A DNA stretch of 46,463 bases from Wenyingzhuangia sp. 2_MG-2023 (GCF_030548295.1 NZ_JAUOSB010000022.1:1-46463); one strand, 5' to 3'. Counted from the stretch's first letter, positions 8,449 to 17,245 are shown. Numbers and translations: made by a program. The notes: generated by a model not told the origin, from the letters alone.

Positions 8449-9009
8449 ATGAATAAACTAGTTTCCCTTTTCCTTTTAGGAATGTTGTTGGCAGCATGTA
8501 CCCAAAACAGCAACACTATTTCACTTAACAACGTAGGTCCAATTTCTAAGACCACCACCATTGAAAATATCAAAGAGTTATTTTCTAAAGATTCTATCGT
8601 TTCTAGATTGAGCGAAGGAGATTTGGGGAATTTAAATGTGTATGTACAAGACAATGATACTCATCTAATTTACAAAAAAGGAGGAGAGCTGTTGTTATCT
8701 GTAGCACCTGTAAATCCGTTAGATTCTGTTTCTAAGATAAAAAGCGTCACGGTTTTTAGTGATGTATATAAAACAGAAGAAGGAGTTGGAATTTCTTCTT
8801 CGTTTAATGATTTGAATGTGCATCACAATATAGAGAAGTTGGAAGCAACTTTTAAATTGGTTACCGTTTTTGTAAAAGACATCAACGCTACCTTTACATT
8901 GGACAAACAAGAATTAGGAATCAAAGCGTTTACTTTAGGAGCTGTAGACAAATCACAAATTCCAGAAAACGCAAAGTTTACTTCGATGACTGTTTGGTTT
9001 GAAGAGTAA
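8449..9009 (+). CDS. Hypothetical lipoprotein
   Basis: 186 aa. A lipoprotein signal peptide is clear: basic start MNK, hydrophobic core, lipobox LLAAC (Cys17). The mature part is about 170 residues with alternating hydrophobic and charged residues, suggesting a beta-rich periplasmic or outer-membrane-attached domain. I recognise no family. It is a single gene between divergent queE and convergent folD, and a bidirectional terminator follows 20 bp downstream. Confidence 0.7.
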   Translation: MNKLVSLFLLGMLLAACTQNSNTISLNNVGPISKTTTIENIKELFSKDSIVSRLSEGDLGNLNVYVQDNDTHLIYKKGGELLLSVAPVNPLDSVSKIKSVTVFSDVYKTEEGVGISSSFNDLNVHHNIEKLEATFKLVTVFVKDINATFTLDKQELGIKAFTLGAVDKSQIPENAKFTSMTVWFEE

Positions 9010-9030
9010 TATTTAAAACGTGATAACAAA

Positions 9031-9068
9031 AAAAGAAGCCCTTTGAATTGATTCAAAGGGCTTCTTTT
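9031..9068. terminator. Bidirectional terminator between lipoprotein gene and folD
   Basis: Long stem AAAAGAAGCCCTTTGAA / TTCAAAGGGCTTCTTTT with A and T runs at the two ends. It lies between two convergent genes (stops at 9009 and 9084) and can end both transcripts. Confidence 0.88.
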
Positions 9069-9083
9069 TTTATTTAGATTTTA

Positions 9084-9959
9084 TTAGGCTCTATTTTCTC
9101 CGGCTAATAATGTGTTTTTTAGTAACATAGCAATGGTCATTGGCCCTACACCTCCAGGAACAGGAGTAATGAAATCTGCTTTGGGAGCAACAGATTCAAA
9201 ATGTACATCTCCAGCCAAACGGAAACCACTTTTCTTGGTAGCATCGTTCAAACGTGTAATTCCCACATCAATAATGGTTACACCTTGTTTTACCATGTCA
9301 CCCGTTAGGAATTCTGCAACTCCTAAAGCAACTACAATAATGTCTGCTTTTAATGTTAATTCTTTTAAGTTGGCTGTTCTAGAATGAGCCACTGTAACGG
9401 TAGCGTCACCGGCTGCTCTTTTTTGAGACATTAAAATACTCATGGGTCTACCAACAATATGAGAACGACCAATTACGACTACGTTTTTACCAGAAGTTGG
9501 AACTTTGTAACGCTCTAACAATTCCATCACCCCATAAGGAGTTGCGGGTAAAAAAGTAGGTAATTCTAAAGCCATTCGTCCTACATTGGCAGGATGAAAA
9601 CCATCTACATCTTTTGTAGGATCTACAGCCAATAAGACTTTGTGTTCGTCTATATGTTTCGGTAAAGGTAATTGAACAATGTAACCGTCAATAGCACTGT
9701 TGTTGTTCAACTCTTCAATTTTGGCAAGTAAATCAGCTTCGGTAGTATCTTCTGACAATTCTATCAAGGTAGAGTCAAAACCAACCAACTCACAAGCTTT
9801 TACTTTGGCACCTACGTAGGTTTTACTAGCACCATCGTTTCCAACAATTACAGCAGCCAAGTGAGGTGTTTTTTTACCTTGTGCTTTTAATTCTTTTACT
9901 TTTTCTGCAATTTCTATTTTGATGTCTGCAGAGGTTTTTTTACCGTCTAATATGGTCAT
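9084..9959 (-). CDS. folD: Bifunctional methylenetetrahydrofolate dehydrogenase/cyclohydrolase
   Basis: 291 aa, cytoplasmic. Interconverts 5,10-methylene-, 5,10-methenyl- and 10-formyl-tetrahydrofolate with NADP. Diagnostic motifs: [12 protein letters not shown] with the catalytic lysine region (about residues 49-60), [13 protein letters not shown], the Rossmann segment [18 protein letters not shown] and the C-terminal signature [14 protein letters not shown]. Normal length. It follows ffh on the same strand with a 98-bp gap containing an inverted repeat, and it probably shares the ffh transcript at least in part. Confidence 0.95.
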   Translation of the reverse strand: MTILDGKKTSADIKIEIAEKVKELKAQGKKTPHLAAVIVGNDGASKTYVGAKVKACELVGFDSTLIELSEDTTEADLLAKIEELNNNSAIDGYIVQLPLPKHIDEHKVLLAVDPTKDVDGFHPANVGRMALELPTFLPATPYGVMELLERYKVPTSGKNVVVIGRSHIVGRPMSILMSQKRAAGDATVTVAHSRTANLKELTLKADIIVVALGVAEFLTGDMVKQGVTIIDVGITRLNDATKKSGFRLAGDVHFESVAPKADFITPVPGGVGPMTIAMLLKNTLLAGENRA

Positions 9960-9971
9960 CTTGTTATTTTT

Positions 9972-10051
9972 AGTACTGAGTACTTAGTACACAGTAGTAA
10001 GTTTAATTGTTGCTTGTAAAACTAATTACTCAGTATTGTGTGCTGAATACT
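9972..10051. repeat. Imperfect inverted repeat between ffh and folD
   Basis: Two AGTACT/AGTATT-rich arms of about 30 bp (9972-10001 and 10020-10051) pair imperfectly, roughly two thirds matching, around a short spacer. The gap contains no gene. It may be an RNA-processing or weak termination structure between the two minus-strand genes, or a copy of a dispersed intergenic repeat. Confidence 0.5.
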
Positions 10052-10057
10052 AAAATA

Positions 10058-11404
10058 TTACATTCCTGGCATTCCGTTTTTAGCACCTTGCATCATCTGC
10101 ATCATTTTTTTAGCACCACCACCTTGCATCATTTTCATCATTTTGCTCATTTGAAAAAACTGCTTTAATAGTTGGTTTACTTCAGTGATAGAAGTACCAG
10201 ACCCTTTAGCAATTCTTTTTTTACGAGAAGCATCAATCGTTTTAGGTTCTGTTCTTTCTAAAGGAGTCATAGAATTGATAATTGCTTCAATACCTTTAAA
10301 AGCATCGTCATCTATATCTACATCTTTTAGGGCTTTTCCTGCACCTGGTATCATTCCTACCAAGTCTTTCATGTTACCCATTTTTTTGATTTGTTGAATC
10401 TGACTTAAGAAATCATCAAAACCAAATTGATTTTTTGCGATTTTTTTCTGAAGCTTTCTAGATTCTTCTTCATCAAACTGTTCTTGAGCACGTTCTACCA
10501 AGGAAACAACATCTCCCATTCCCAAAATACGATCGGCCATACGATCTGGGTGGAAAACGTCAATAGCTTCCATCTTTTCTCCTGTACCAATAAACTTGAT
10601 AGGTTTGTCTACCACAGATTTGATCGTCAACGCAGCTCCACCACGAGTATCACCATCCAATTTGGTAAGTACAACTCCATCAAAGTTTAACAAGTCGTTA
10701 AAAGCTTTGGCAGTGTTTACAGCATCTTGTCCTGTCATAGAATCTACCACAAACAAGGTTTCTTCTGGATGTACTGCTTTGTGAATGTTAGAGATCTCGG
10801 TCATCAAAGCTTCGTCAATAGCCAAACGACCCGCAGTATCTATAATTACGGTATTTTTTCCATTTGCTTTGGCATAAGCAATGGCATTTTTGGCAATTTC
10901 AACAGGATTTTTATTGTCAACTTCGGCATATACTTCTACACCTATTTGCTCTCCCACAACCTGTAGTTGATTGATGGCAGCAGGTCTATAAACATCGGCT
11001 CCAACCAACAATACTTGTCTTGTTTTTTTTGTTTTTAAATAGTTGGCTAATTTACCAGAAAAAGTAGTTTTTCCAGAACCTTGCAAACCAGCCATTAAAA
11101 TTACTGTAGGGTTTCCGCTTAAATTTACCCCAGCAGTTTCTCCTCCCATCAAATCTGTCAACTCGTCTTTTACGAGTTTCACCATCAATTGACTTGGGTT
11201 TAATGTGGTTAATACATTTTGACCAATGGCTTTTTCTTTAACACGTACAGTAAAATCTTTAGCAATTTTAAAGTTAACGTCGGCATCTAACAATGCTCTA
11301 CGAACTTCTTTTAAGGTCTCTGCTACATTTACTTCCGTTATTTTTCCGTGTCCTTTTAAAAGATGTAAGGCTTTATCTAGTTTATCTGATAAATTATTAA
11401 ACAT
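10058..11404 (-). CDS. ffh: Signal recognition particle GTPase Ffh
   Basis: 448 aa. SRP54 homologue that binds 4.5S RNA and signal peptides and targets membrane proteins to FtsY. N domain (1-~85), G domain with P-loop GLQGSGKTTFSGKLA, G3 DTAGRL, G4 TKLDGDTRGGAA and closing GTGEKMEAIDVFHPDRMADRILGMGDV, then a methionine-rich M domain ending in KMMKMMQGG…KMMQMMQ. The C-terminal Met-rich tail is typical. A TATATTTG promoter box lies 32 bp upstream. folD follows on the same strand. Confidence 0.97.
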   Translation of the reverse strand: MFNNLSDKLDKALHLLKGHGKITEVNVAETLKEVRRALLDADVNFKIAKDFTVRVKEKAIGQNVLTTLNPSQLMVKLVKDELTDLMGGETAGVNLSGNPTVILMAGLQGSGKTTFSGKLANYLKTKKTRQVLLVGADVYRPAAINQLQVVGEQIGVEVYAEVDNKNPVEIAKNAIAYAKANGKNTVIIDTAGRLAIDEALMTEISNIHKAVHPEETLFVVDSMTGQDAVNTAKAFNDLLNFDGVVLTKLDGDTRGGAALTIKSVVDKPIKFIGTGEKMEAIDVFHPDRMADRILGMGDVVSLVERAQEQFDEEESRKLQKKIAKNQFGFDDFLSQIQQIKKMGNMKDLVGMIPGAGKALKDVDIDDDAFKGIEAIINSMTPLERTEPKTIDASRKKRIAKGSGTSITEVNQLLKQFFQMSKMMKMMQGGGAKKMMQMMQGAKNGMPGM

Positions 11405-11436
11405 ATGCTGTTTTTTGCTTCATTATAGTTAAAGTG

Positions 11437-11444
11437 CAAATATA
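11437..11444 (-). promoter_or_regulatory. Candidate -7 promoter box for ffh
   Basis: TATATTTG on the minus strand, 32 bp upstream of the ffh ATG. Consensus TAnnTTTG match. Confidence 0.5.
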
Positions 11445-11485
11445 CAAGAATATCCTAAATTTTAAAGATTTTAAAAGCAACAAAA

Positions 11486-11507
11486 AACCTTCCCAAAGAG
11501 GAAGGTT
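11486..11507 (-). terminator. Intrinsic terminator downstream of msrB
   Basis: Stem AACCTTCC/GGAAGGTT with loop CAAAGA, followed in the minus-strand direction by a T run (read as AAAAAA on the plus strand just before the stem). It lies about 125 bp beyond the msrB stop. The sequence between is A/T-rich with no gene. Confidence 0.7.
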
Positions 11508-11632
11508 CAATTTGTAAAACTAAAAACAAAAACTATTTACATCTATCAAGTTTTCGATGCTTAAAAAAGCAAATCAAAAACTTATATTTTTATAAATTTA
11601 AGAAATAAATAATTGATAATCATTAACTTGTG

Positions 11633-12097
11633 TTAGTTGTCTTTGTTTTTTTTGAATACTAAAGCTGCAGAGTTTACACAATAACGTTTTCCTGTTGTTT
11701 TTTTAGGACCGTCTAAAAAAACATGTCCCAAATGTCCATCGCATATATTGCATACAACCTCGGTACGTAACATACCGTATTTATGGTCTTCTAGAAAAGA
11801 GACATTGTTGGCTATATGATTGTCAAAAGATGGCCAACCCGTACCTGAATCAAACTTGGTTTCTGAAGAAAATAGAGGAGTGTTGCAACCCGAACAATAG
11901 TAAATTCCTTGTCCGTATTCTTTGTTTAGTTTGCCACTAAAAGCATATTCAGTTCCTTTTTTTCTTAAAATAGTAAATTGCTTTTCGGTTAATTGTTTTT
12001 TCCATTCTGCTTCTGTTTTTACAACTTTTTGTTGTGCATTGCTGGCAAAAGAAATGGCAAAAATAGCTGTGGTTATAAATATTTGTATGGGTTTCAT
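11633..12097 (-). CDS. msrB: Peptide-methionine (R)-S-oxide reductase, exported
   Basis: 154 aa from the ATG at 12097, chosen because it begins a clean signal peptide (MKPIQIFITTAIFAISFASNA). MsrB reduces methionine-R-sulfoxide in proteins, here in the periplasm. Zinc-binding pairs CSGC and CNIC are present, with the core motifs SGTGWPSF, GHLGHVF and RYCVNSAALVF, whose Cys is catalytic. It is divergent from the M48 lipoprotein gene (95-bp gap). The domain is complete and there is no fused MsrA. Confidence 0.94.
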   Translation of the reverse strand: MKPIQIFITTAIFAISFASNAQQKVVKTEAEWKKQLTEKQFTILRKKGTEYAFSGKLNKEYGQGIYYCSGCNTPLFSSETKFDSGTGWPSFDNHIANNVSFLEDHKYGMLRTEVVCNICDGHLGHVFLDGPKKTTGKRYCVNSAALVFKKNKDN

Positions 12098-12161
12098 AAA
12101 TAAAGGTTTGTCTTTTGGTCGATTATACTTTCTATAGATTACGTTTTTTGTTAGCAAATAG

Positions 12162-12169
12162 TATCTTTG
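12162..12169 (+). promoter_or_regulatory. Candidate -7 promoter box for the M48 protease gene
   Basis: TATCTTTG, 23 bp upstream of the ATG at 12193. It supports this start over the longer open frame, which begins inside msrB's upstream region. Confidence 0.5.
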
Positions 12170-12192
12170 TATTTAAAATAAAAATACTTAAG

Positions 12193-12987
12193 ATGAAAAA
12201 AACAATATCGATCATAACTATATTTACTCTTTTAATTGCTTGCTCAACAGTGCCAATTACAGGTAGAAAGCGTTTGAATTTTGTATCTGATGCTTCTGTT
12301 TTACCAACTAGTTTTGCACAATACGATGCCTTTTTAAAAGAAAATAAGTTGTCTACTAACAAAACGAAAACACAGGAAATTAAAGATGTTGGAGCTAAAA
12401 TTTCTAAAGCAGTGGATTTGTTTATGAGAAAAAATGGAATGACAGCAGAGGCAGATAGTTATAAGTGGGAGTTCAATTTGGTAGAAGATGAGCAGTTGAA
12501 CGCATGGTGTATGCCTGGAGGAAAAGTAGTTTTTTATACAGGAATTTTACCTGTAGCTAAAAATAAAGATGGGATAGCTGCTATTATGGGGCATGAAGTT
12601 GCGCACGCTTTTGCAAAACATGGACAAGAAAGAATGAGTTCTAGTCAAATTCAAGAATATGGAGCAGCAGCTATTGCAATAGGAACCTCCTCTCAAGATG
12701 AAAAAACACAACAAATGTGGAACATGGCTTATGGAGTAGGGTCTCAGTTAGGAATGCTAAAATACAGTAGAACTCATGAGACAGAAGCAGATAAGTTAGG
12801 GTTGGTTTTTATGATTATGGCAGGGTACAATGGAGCAGAAGCTGTTGGTGTTTGGGAACGTATGAAAGCTTTGAGTGACGGATCTCAGCCAGAATTTATG
12901 AGTACACACCCTTCAAATGATACTAGAATTCAGACCTTAAAAGATTATTTACCAGAAGCAAAAAGACTGGCTATTCAATACAAATAA
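12193..12987 (+). CDS. M48 family metalloprotease, lipoprotein
   Basis: 264 aa. Signal peptide with lipobox LLIAC (Cys17), so it is predicted to be membrane-anchored in the periplasm (BepA/LoiP-like). The STVPITGRKRLNFVSD segment after the Cys is typical of Bacteroidota M48 lipoproteins. Zinc site HEVAH (residues 134-138), with the third ligand Glu in the later HETEADKLG motif. The C-terminal STHPSNDTRIQTL is also characteristic. Probable role is outer-membrane protein quality control (inference from family). Single gene with its own promoter box and a strong terminator. Confidence 0.92.
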   Translation: MKKTISIITIFTLLIACSTVPITGRKRLNFVSDASVLPTSFAQYDAFLKENKLSTNKTKTQEIKDVGAKISKAVDLFMRKNGMTAEADSYKWEFNLVEDEQLNAWCMPGGKVVFYTGILPVAKNKDGIAAIMGHEVAHAFAKHGQERMSSSQIQEYGAAAIAIGTSSQDEKTQQMWNMAYGVGSQLGMLKYSRTHETEADKLGLVFMIMAGYNGAEAVGVWERMKALSDGSQPEFMSTHPSNDTRIQTLKDYLPEAKRLAIQYK

Positions 12988-13014
12988 GCTAGGTTTTTAT
13001 AAAGAATAAATTTG

Positions 13015-13050
13015 AAAAATCATGTGGAGTCCACATGATTTTTTTGTTTT
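13015..13050 (+). terminator. Intrinsic terminator after the M48 gene
   Basis: A 13-bp stem (AAAAATCATGTGG / CCACATGATTTTT) with loop AGT is followed by T's. It starts 27 bp beyond the stop codon. Confidence 0.88.
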
Positions 13051-13350
13051 ACAAAGAGTTTTTAGGTTCAGCCTTTTATCCTTCAGTTGATTGTTGAAGT
13101 ATTCTCTCTATCATGTGTTTTAATAAAGTATCTTTGTATCGTATTATTTATCTGTTGATCGAATGACCTTTTCGCACTACTTCAGCGATTTGTAAAGACT
13201 TTATTTTCTGTAGTCTTTGTTTTGATTCATAAAATCCTAGTGAGCACTTAATGCCTGATTGCTAGAACACAAACAACTATCTAATCGTGGTTTTAACCTT
13301 ACGCTTTGCTTATCTCATTACTCTGCAACCCGTTTCAACCTTAAAAATAC
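13051..13350. other. Gene-free leader region upstream of the CEOS-like gene
   Basis: No convincing ORF. It contains a TATCTTTG promoter box (13129-13136), which would give a leader of about 210 nt for the downstream gene, and a small hairpin (AAAGACT 13194-13200 / AGTCTTT 13212-13218) followed by GTTTTG. I do not recognise a known riboswitch. The length of the leader is unusual for this genome. Confidence 0.5.
13129..13136 (+). promoter_or_regulatory. Candidate -7 promoter box for the CEOS-like operon
   Basis: TATCTTTG matches TAnnTTTG. It is 214 bp upstream of the ATG at 13351, so if used it produces a long untranslated leader. Confidence 0.4.
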
Positions 13351-14496
13351 ATGGCTCTATTAAAAATGGGGGTTATTGGTACTTCAAAAAAAGAAGACGA
13401 AAGACGTGTGCCTATTCATCCGGAACATTTAAAAAGACTTCCAGAGCAAATTCGCAAACAACTTATTTTTGAAAAAGGCTATGGATTGCCTTTTAATATA
13501 GAAGATAATGAAATTCGAGACTTAACTGGAGGAATCGCATCACGAAATGAACTTCTTTCAGATATTGGAAACGTAATTATAGCCAAGCCAATTTTATCGG
13601 ATTTGGAAGAAATGAAAGAAGGCGGTACAGTTTGGGGATATCCTCATTGTGCTCAACAAAAAAACATTACACAAATTTCCATAGATAAAAAACTTACGTT
13701 GATTGCGTTTGAAGATATGTATGTGTGGAGTCCAAGCGGACAAATGGGAAGACATACATTTTATAAAAACAATGAAATGGCAGGATACAGTGCTGTAATT
13801 CATGCATTGCAATTAAAAGGTATTGATGGGCATTATGGAAATCAAAGAAAAGCCATCATTTTTAGTTTTGGTGCCGTAAGTAGAGGTGCTATTTACGCAT
13901 TAAAAGCACACGGTTTTAGAGACATTACTATTTATATTCAAAGGCCAGATCATGAGGTTAGAGAAGAAGTATTGGATGTACATTATGCCAGATTAAGAAA
14001 AGGAAATAAAGACGAACCTAGATTGATTGTTGTAGAACACGATGGTTCCGAAAGACCACTGCTAGAGGTTGTACAGGAATCTGAAATCATTATCAACGGA
14101 ACATATCAAGACACCAGAGATCCTATTGATTACATTATAGAAGAGGAAAAGCACATGCTAAAACCTGGAGCTTTGATTGTTGATGTAAGTTGTGATGAGG
14201 GAATGGGGTTTTATTTTGCAAAACCAACTACATTTAAAAATCCAATTATTTCTATTGATAAGATTGATTACTATGCTGTAGATCACACACCAAGTTATTT
14301 TTGGGAAAGTGCATCTAGATCTATCTCTGCTGCGTTGATAGTGCATTTACCTTCTGTAATTTATGGTAGATCGCATTGGTACGATAATATGACTATTAAA
14401 AATGCTATCAATATAGACAAAGGGGTGATTGTAAAAGATACCATTCTTCAGTTTCAGAATCGTAAGAGAGACTACCCTCATCATTTAAACAGCTAA
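13351..14496 (+). CDS. Alanine dehydrogenase/PNT-fold enzyme, N5-(carboxyethyl)ornithine synthase-like
   Basis: 381 aa, cytoplasmic. Belongs to the alanine dehydrogenase / nicotinamide nucleotide transhydrogenase N-terminal superfamily. An N-terminal substrate domain has GTSKKEDERRVPIHPEHL (about residues 10-27) and FEKGYG, and the Rossmann segment is FSFGAVSRGAIYALK (about 171-185). The pattern WGYPHC…AFEDMYVW and the NNEMAGYSAVIHALQ stretch recall N5-(1-carboxyethyl)-L-ornithine synthase. That enzyme reductively couples pyruvate to the side-chain amine of ornithine or lysine with NADPH. An alanine or saccharopine dehydrogenase-like role cannot be excluded. It is followed after 37 bp by a methyltransferase gene on the same strand. 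Confidence 0.7.
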   Translation: MALLKMGVIGTSKKEDERRVPIHPEHLKRLPEQIRKQLIFEKGYGLPFNIEDNEIRDLTGGIASRNELLSDIGNVIIAKPILSDLEEMKEGGTVWGYPHCAQQKNITQISIDKKLTLIAFEDMYVWSPSGQMGRHTFYKNNEMAGYSAVIHALQLKGIDGHYGNQRKAIIFSFGAVSRGAIYALKAHGFRDITIYIQRPDHEVREEVLDVHYARLRKGNKDEPRLIVVEHDGSERPLLEVVQESEIIINGTYQDTRDPIDYIIEEEKHMLKPGALIVDVSCDEGMGFYFAKPTTFKNPIISIDKIDYYAVDHTPSYFWESASRSISAALIVHLPSVIYGRSHWYDNMTIKNAINIDKGVIVKDTILQFQNRKRDYPHHLNS

Positions 14497-14533
14497 AAAA
14501 CATATTTGATTTATTACAAAAGGACAAGAAATA

Positions 14534-15601
14534 ATGATTACAGATATCAAGATAAACAAACCAGAGGCTATTGTTTCTGAAAAACAATTGAGGTTGTTTA
14601 ACCAAGCATCAGATGTTAAACATACAATAAAAGCATTAGAAGCAGGAAAAGCAGTACTAATTACAGCATTTTATAGCAATGGATTGCTACTTTTAAAAGA
14701 GTTGGAGTTGCATTTGAAAAAAACGTTTCCTAACAAATCTTTTCAAGAACAACGAGCATATCGTTCAGAGTATCACAAACTATCCAATCTTATTTTAATA
14801 GAAATTGTAGATCATAAATTGATTGTAAAAAAAGCTCCTGCTATAGGTTGGTTGGAAAAATTGTATGCAGAAACAAGTGGTTTTTTATTGCCATTTGTTC
14901 AAATTCAAGGATTGAATAGTGCTTGGCAATGGTATGAAAAAGGAATTTCTATTCCTGTATTAAGAAATAAATTACATCCTTATTATGGAACTTACTTTCC
15001 AACACGTTTTGAACATTTAGAACTTTTTGACAATTGGCTAAAACGCTATGAAGGAACTAAAAAATCTGCTATAGACGTAGGAGTAGGGTCTGGAATTCTT
15101 TCTTTTCAAATGGTGAAACATGGTTTTCAGAAAGTTTATGGTACGGATACCAATCCCAATGCCATTGTTGGTTTGGAGGAATTTATGAAAGATACAAAGC
15201 TGTCTAGAAAAATAATGTTGGATTTTGCTCCTCTTTTTGGAAAATGGGAAAAACCAACGGAACTGATTGTTTTCAATCCACCTTGGTTGCCACAATCATA
15301 CAACTTAAATAGAATAGACGAGGCCATATATTACGATGAAAATTTGTTTCCTGATTTTTTTGAAGCGGCTAAAAAGAAGTTATTTCCAGAGGGAAAAATA
15401 GTACTTCTGTTCTCTAATTTGGCACAAATCACAGAGGTAACTCAAGAGCATCCTATAGAAAAAGAGTTGGCGGAAGGCGGTAGGTTTCAATTGGAAAAAT
15501 GTTTGAAAAAAGGTGTGAAAACAGCTTCTGACAAAACCAAAAGAGATCAGCATTGGAGAGCTTCTGAAGAAGTTGAACTTTGGGTCTTAACACATAAATA
15601 A
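14534..15601 (+). CDS. Class I SAM-dependent methyltransferase (NPPW motif)
   Basis: 355 aa, cytoplasmic. The C-terminal half is a Rossmann methyltransferase: motif I IDVGVGSGILSFQM (about residues 180-193), acidic GTDTNPNAI and motif IV VFNPPWLPQ. This is the NPPY-like signature of the PrmC/PrmB/RlmG group, which methylates amide or exocyclic amino nitrogens. The N-terminal ~150 residues are not recognised and may be a substrate domain. It probably forms an operon with the preceding CEOS-like gene. The target could be a metabolite or a macromolecule, and I do not assign one. The 3' end faces the DUF1275 gene with only 19 bp between stops. Confidence 0.75.
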   Translation: MITDIKINKPEAIVSEKQLRLFNQASDVKHTIKALEAGKAVLITAFYSNGLLLLKELELHLKKTFPNKSFQEQRAYRSEYHKLSNLILIEIVDHKLIVKKAPAIGWLEKLYAETSGFLLPFVQIQGLNSAWQWYEKGISIPVLRNKLHPYYGTYFPTRFEHLELFDNWLKRYEGTKKSAIDVGVGSGILSFQMVKHGFQKVYGTDTNPNAIVGLEEFMKDTKLSRKIMLDFAPLFGKWEKPTELIVFNPPWLPQSYNLNRIDEAIYYDENLFPDFFEAAKKKLFPEGKIVLLFSNLAQITEVTQEHPIEKELAEGGRFQLEKCLKKGVKTASDKTKRDQHWRASEEVELWVLTHK

Positions 15602-15620
15602 TATTTTAAAATGTACATTT

Positions 15621-16364
15621 TTAGCGTTGTTTTTTTCTGAAAATGTACTTCCTTTTTGTTTTTAAGAATTGGTATCTAAAATCATCAAAATACAAACTGA
15701 GTGCTAAAATTACTGCTCCAAAAATCAACGTATTTAGTTTTAAGTTGATTTTGGAATATAAAAAACCACCCACAAGTCCACCCATAAAAAAGAAAGAAAT
15801 AATGTAAAACCTAAGTTTGATGTTGGCTTTTAATTGATCTCTGTTTGGATGTGATTTCGGGAAAAATAAGTGAGAAATTTCAATTCCTAAATCTGTAAAA
15901 AGTCCTGTCAAATGTGTAGTTCTTACTAGGGTATTAGAAATTTTGGTAACGTAAGAATTTTGCAATCCCATAGCAAAAAGTAACAGACAAGCTATCAAAT
16001 TTGGAGAATGGATCTCTATAAAATTGCTGATTGTGGCAATGGAAATTAGAATCAAACATTCTATTGTTGTGGGGACTACATAAACATTGAATTTTTTATT
16101 TTCTTTAAACAATTCAATCAAAAAACTAGAGAAGAAAGAACCAAAAAAGAAAGAAAAAATATACAGAAAATAAACGGTTCCTTTCCAAAATTCAAAATGG
16201 GCAACATCGTTCATGAACAGTGCAAAATGTCCAGTTACGTTTGTGGTTAATTGTTTAAATGACAAAAATCCAGTAACATTAACAATACCTGCAACAAAAG
16301 ACAAAACTGTAGCAATTCTTAAGTTGTGTTTTAATGTTCTGCTTTTTCCTTGGTGTTTAAACAT
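15621..16364 (-). CDS. YoaK/DUF1275 family membrane protein
   Basis: 247 aa integral membrane protein with about six helices. Recognised as DUF1275 by SFVAGIVNVTGFL (about residues 21-33), TTNVTGHFALF and the GLQNSYVTKISNTLVRTTHLTGLFTDLGIE block (about 133-162). Function is unknown for the family. A lysine/arginine-rich C-terminus follows the last helix. ATG start. It stands alone, convergent with the methyltransferase gene. Confidence 0.9.
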   Translation of the reverse strand: MFKHQGKSRTLKHNLRIATVLSFVAGIVNVTGFLSFKQLTTNVTGHFALFMNDVAHFEFWKGTVYFLYIFSFFFGSFFSSFLIELFKENKKFNVYVVPTTIECLILISIATISNFIEIHSPNLIACLLLFAMGLQNSYVTKISNTLVRTTHLTGLFTDLGIEISHLFFPKSHPNRDQLKANIKLRFYIISFFFMGGLVGGFLYSKINLKLNTLIFGAVILALSLYFDDFRYQFLKTKRKYIFRKKQR

Positions 16365-16458
16365 AATGGTGTTTACTTCTGTTGAAAGTTAGTTTAAGGT
16401 GTTGGATTTCAGTAGTAAATAGCTGTTTTTTGATGACTTTTTAAAGTGGTTTTACTGT

Positions 16459-16767
16459 TTAGTAGTGAAGTTTTCTTAATATTTTACGATCAATATAAAA
16501 AGTTCCAAAAGGGATAAAGCAAGCTATAATAACTTTCCAAGTAGTAGTTTTAAATTTCCAATGTTGTTCAATACCTACGCTGATGGTATTGAAAACAAAA
16601 AGCAAAAATATAGCTCCGTGAATAGGACCTAAAGCTTTTGTCAAACTTGGATTGTTAAAATAATGATTCATTGGTGCGGCTATAAATATTAGAATTAATA
16701 ATGAAATACCTTCTAAGAATCCAATAATCCGTAATCTCCCAACTTTTGATTTGAATAAATGTATCAT
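16459..16767 (-). CDS. DUF3817 small membrane protein
   Basis: 102 aa, about three transmembrane helices. DUF3817 features: FLEGISLLILIFIAAPMNHYF near the N-terminus, KALGPIHGAIFLLF, and CFIPFGTFYIDRKIL at the C-terminus. Function unknown. It starts 1 bp after the stop of the preceding four-helix protein gene, so the two are co-transcribed. A paralogue is at 29562-29846. Confidence 0.88.
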   Translation of the reverse strand: MIHLFKSKVGRLRIIGFLEGISLLILIFIAAPMNHYFNNPSLTKALGPIHGAIFLLFVFNTISVGIEQHWKFKTTTWKVIIACFIPFGTFYIDRKILRKLHY

Positions 16768-16768
16768 A

Positions 16769-17227
16769 TTATCTAAAATAAGGTCTGTTTGCTAAGGGTG
16801 AAAAAGGCCAGGGAATGGCTATAAAAATGATGAACAATGCAATAGAAAACCAAAGAAGCATGGTTTTAAATTTTGCTTGATCTGTTTGTTTTCTTTTTGC
16901 AAATGCAGAACCAAGAGTTATAAAAAGTATTGCGATGGTCATTAAAATTAGATGAATCAATCCAAAAAAAAACGTATCTATTTCTTGAATTGCTTCTTTA
17001 AAATTTGACCAAAAATACTTGATGATTGGACTTTGAGCATATAGAAGAATTCCAATCATTAATTGAATATGTGCCAAGGTAGCTGTCCAATGCCTAATTA
17101 AATTGTCTGTTTTGCTAAAAGTAGTTTTTGCAATGTAGCCTTTGTACGCTTTAAAAATTGCAAAAACCAAACTTATCAACACAAACCAACGTACTGTTGA
17201 GTGAAAAAATAGAATTGCTTGATACAT
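16769..17227 (-). CDS. Four-helix membrane protein of unknown function
   Basis: 152 aa from the ATG at 17227; the slightly longer frame would need a TTG. Four hydrophobic segments: AILFFHSTVRWFVLISLVF (about 4-22), IQLMIGILLYAQ, FFFGLIHLILMTIAILFI and FKTMLLWFSIALFIIFIAIPW. Conserved-looking His residues sit at helix starts (HSTVRW, RHWTATLAH, GLIH), so a heme or quinone site is conceivable but speculative. Operon partner of the adjacent DUF3817 gene. A TATCTTTG box overlaps the region just upstream of the ATG. Confidence 0.75.
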   Translation of the reverse strand: MYQAILFFHSTVRWFVLISLVFAIFKAYKGYIAKTTFSKTDNLIRHWTATLAHIQLMIGILLYAQSPIIKYFWSNFKEAIQEIDTFFFGLIHLILMTIAILFITLGSAFAKRKQTDQAKFKTMLLWFSIALFIIFIAIPWPFSPLANRPYFR

Positions 17228-17245
17228 TATTTTTATTTTCTGAGG

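Noticed and set aside
8328-8654. N-terminal extension of queE
   Set aside because: Runs through the promoter box and antisense to the lipoprotein gene, and is not QueE-like; ATG at 8327 chosen.
13287-13472. Small plus-strand frame overlapping the CEOS-like start
   Set aside because: Overlaps a well-supported gene in another frame and shows no motif.
15608-15621. AAAATGTACATTTT palindrome between convergent genes
   Set aside because: No loop for a terminator hairpin and no other regulatory context; probably chance in AT-rich DNA.
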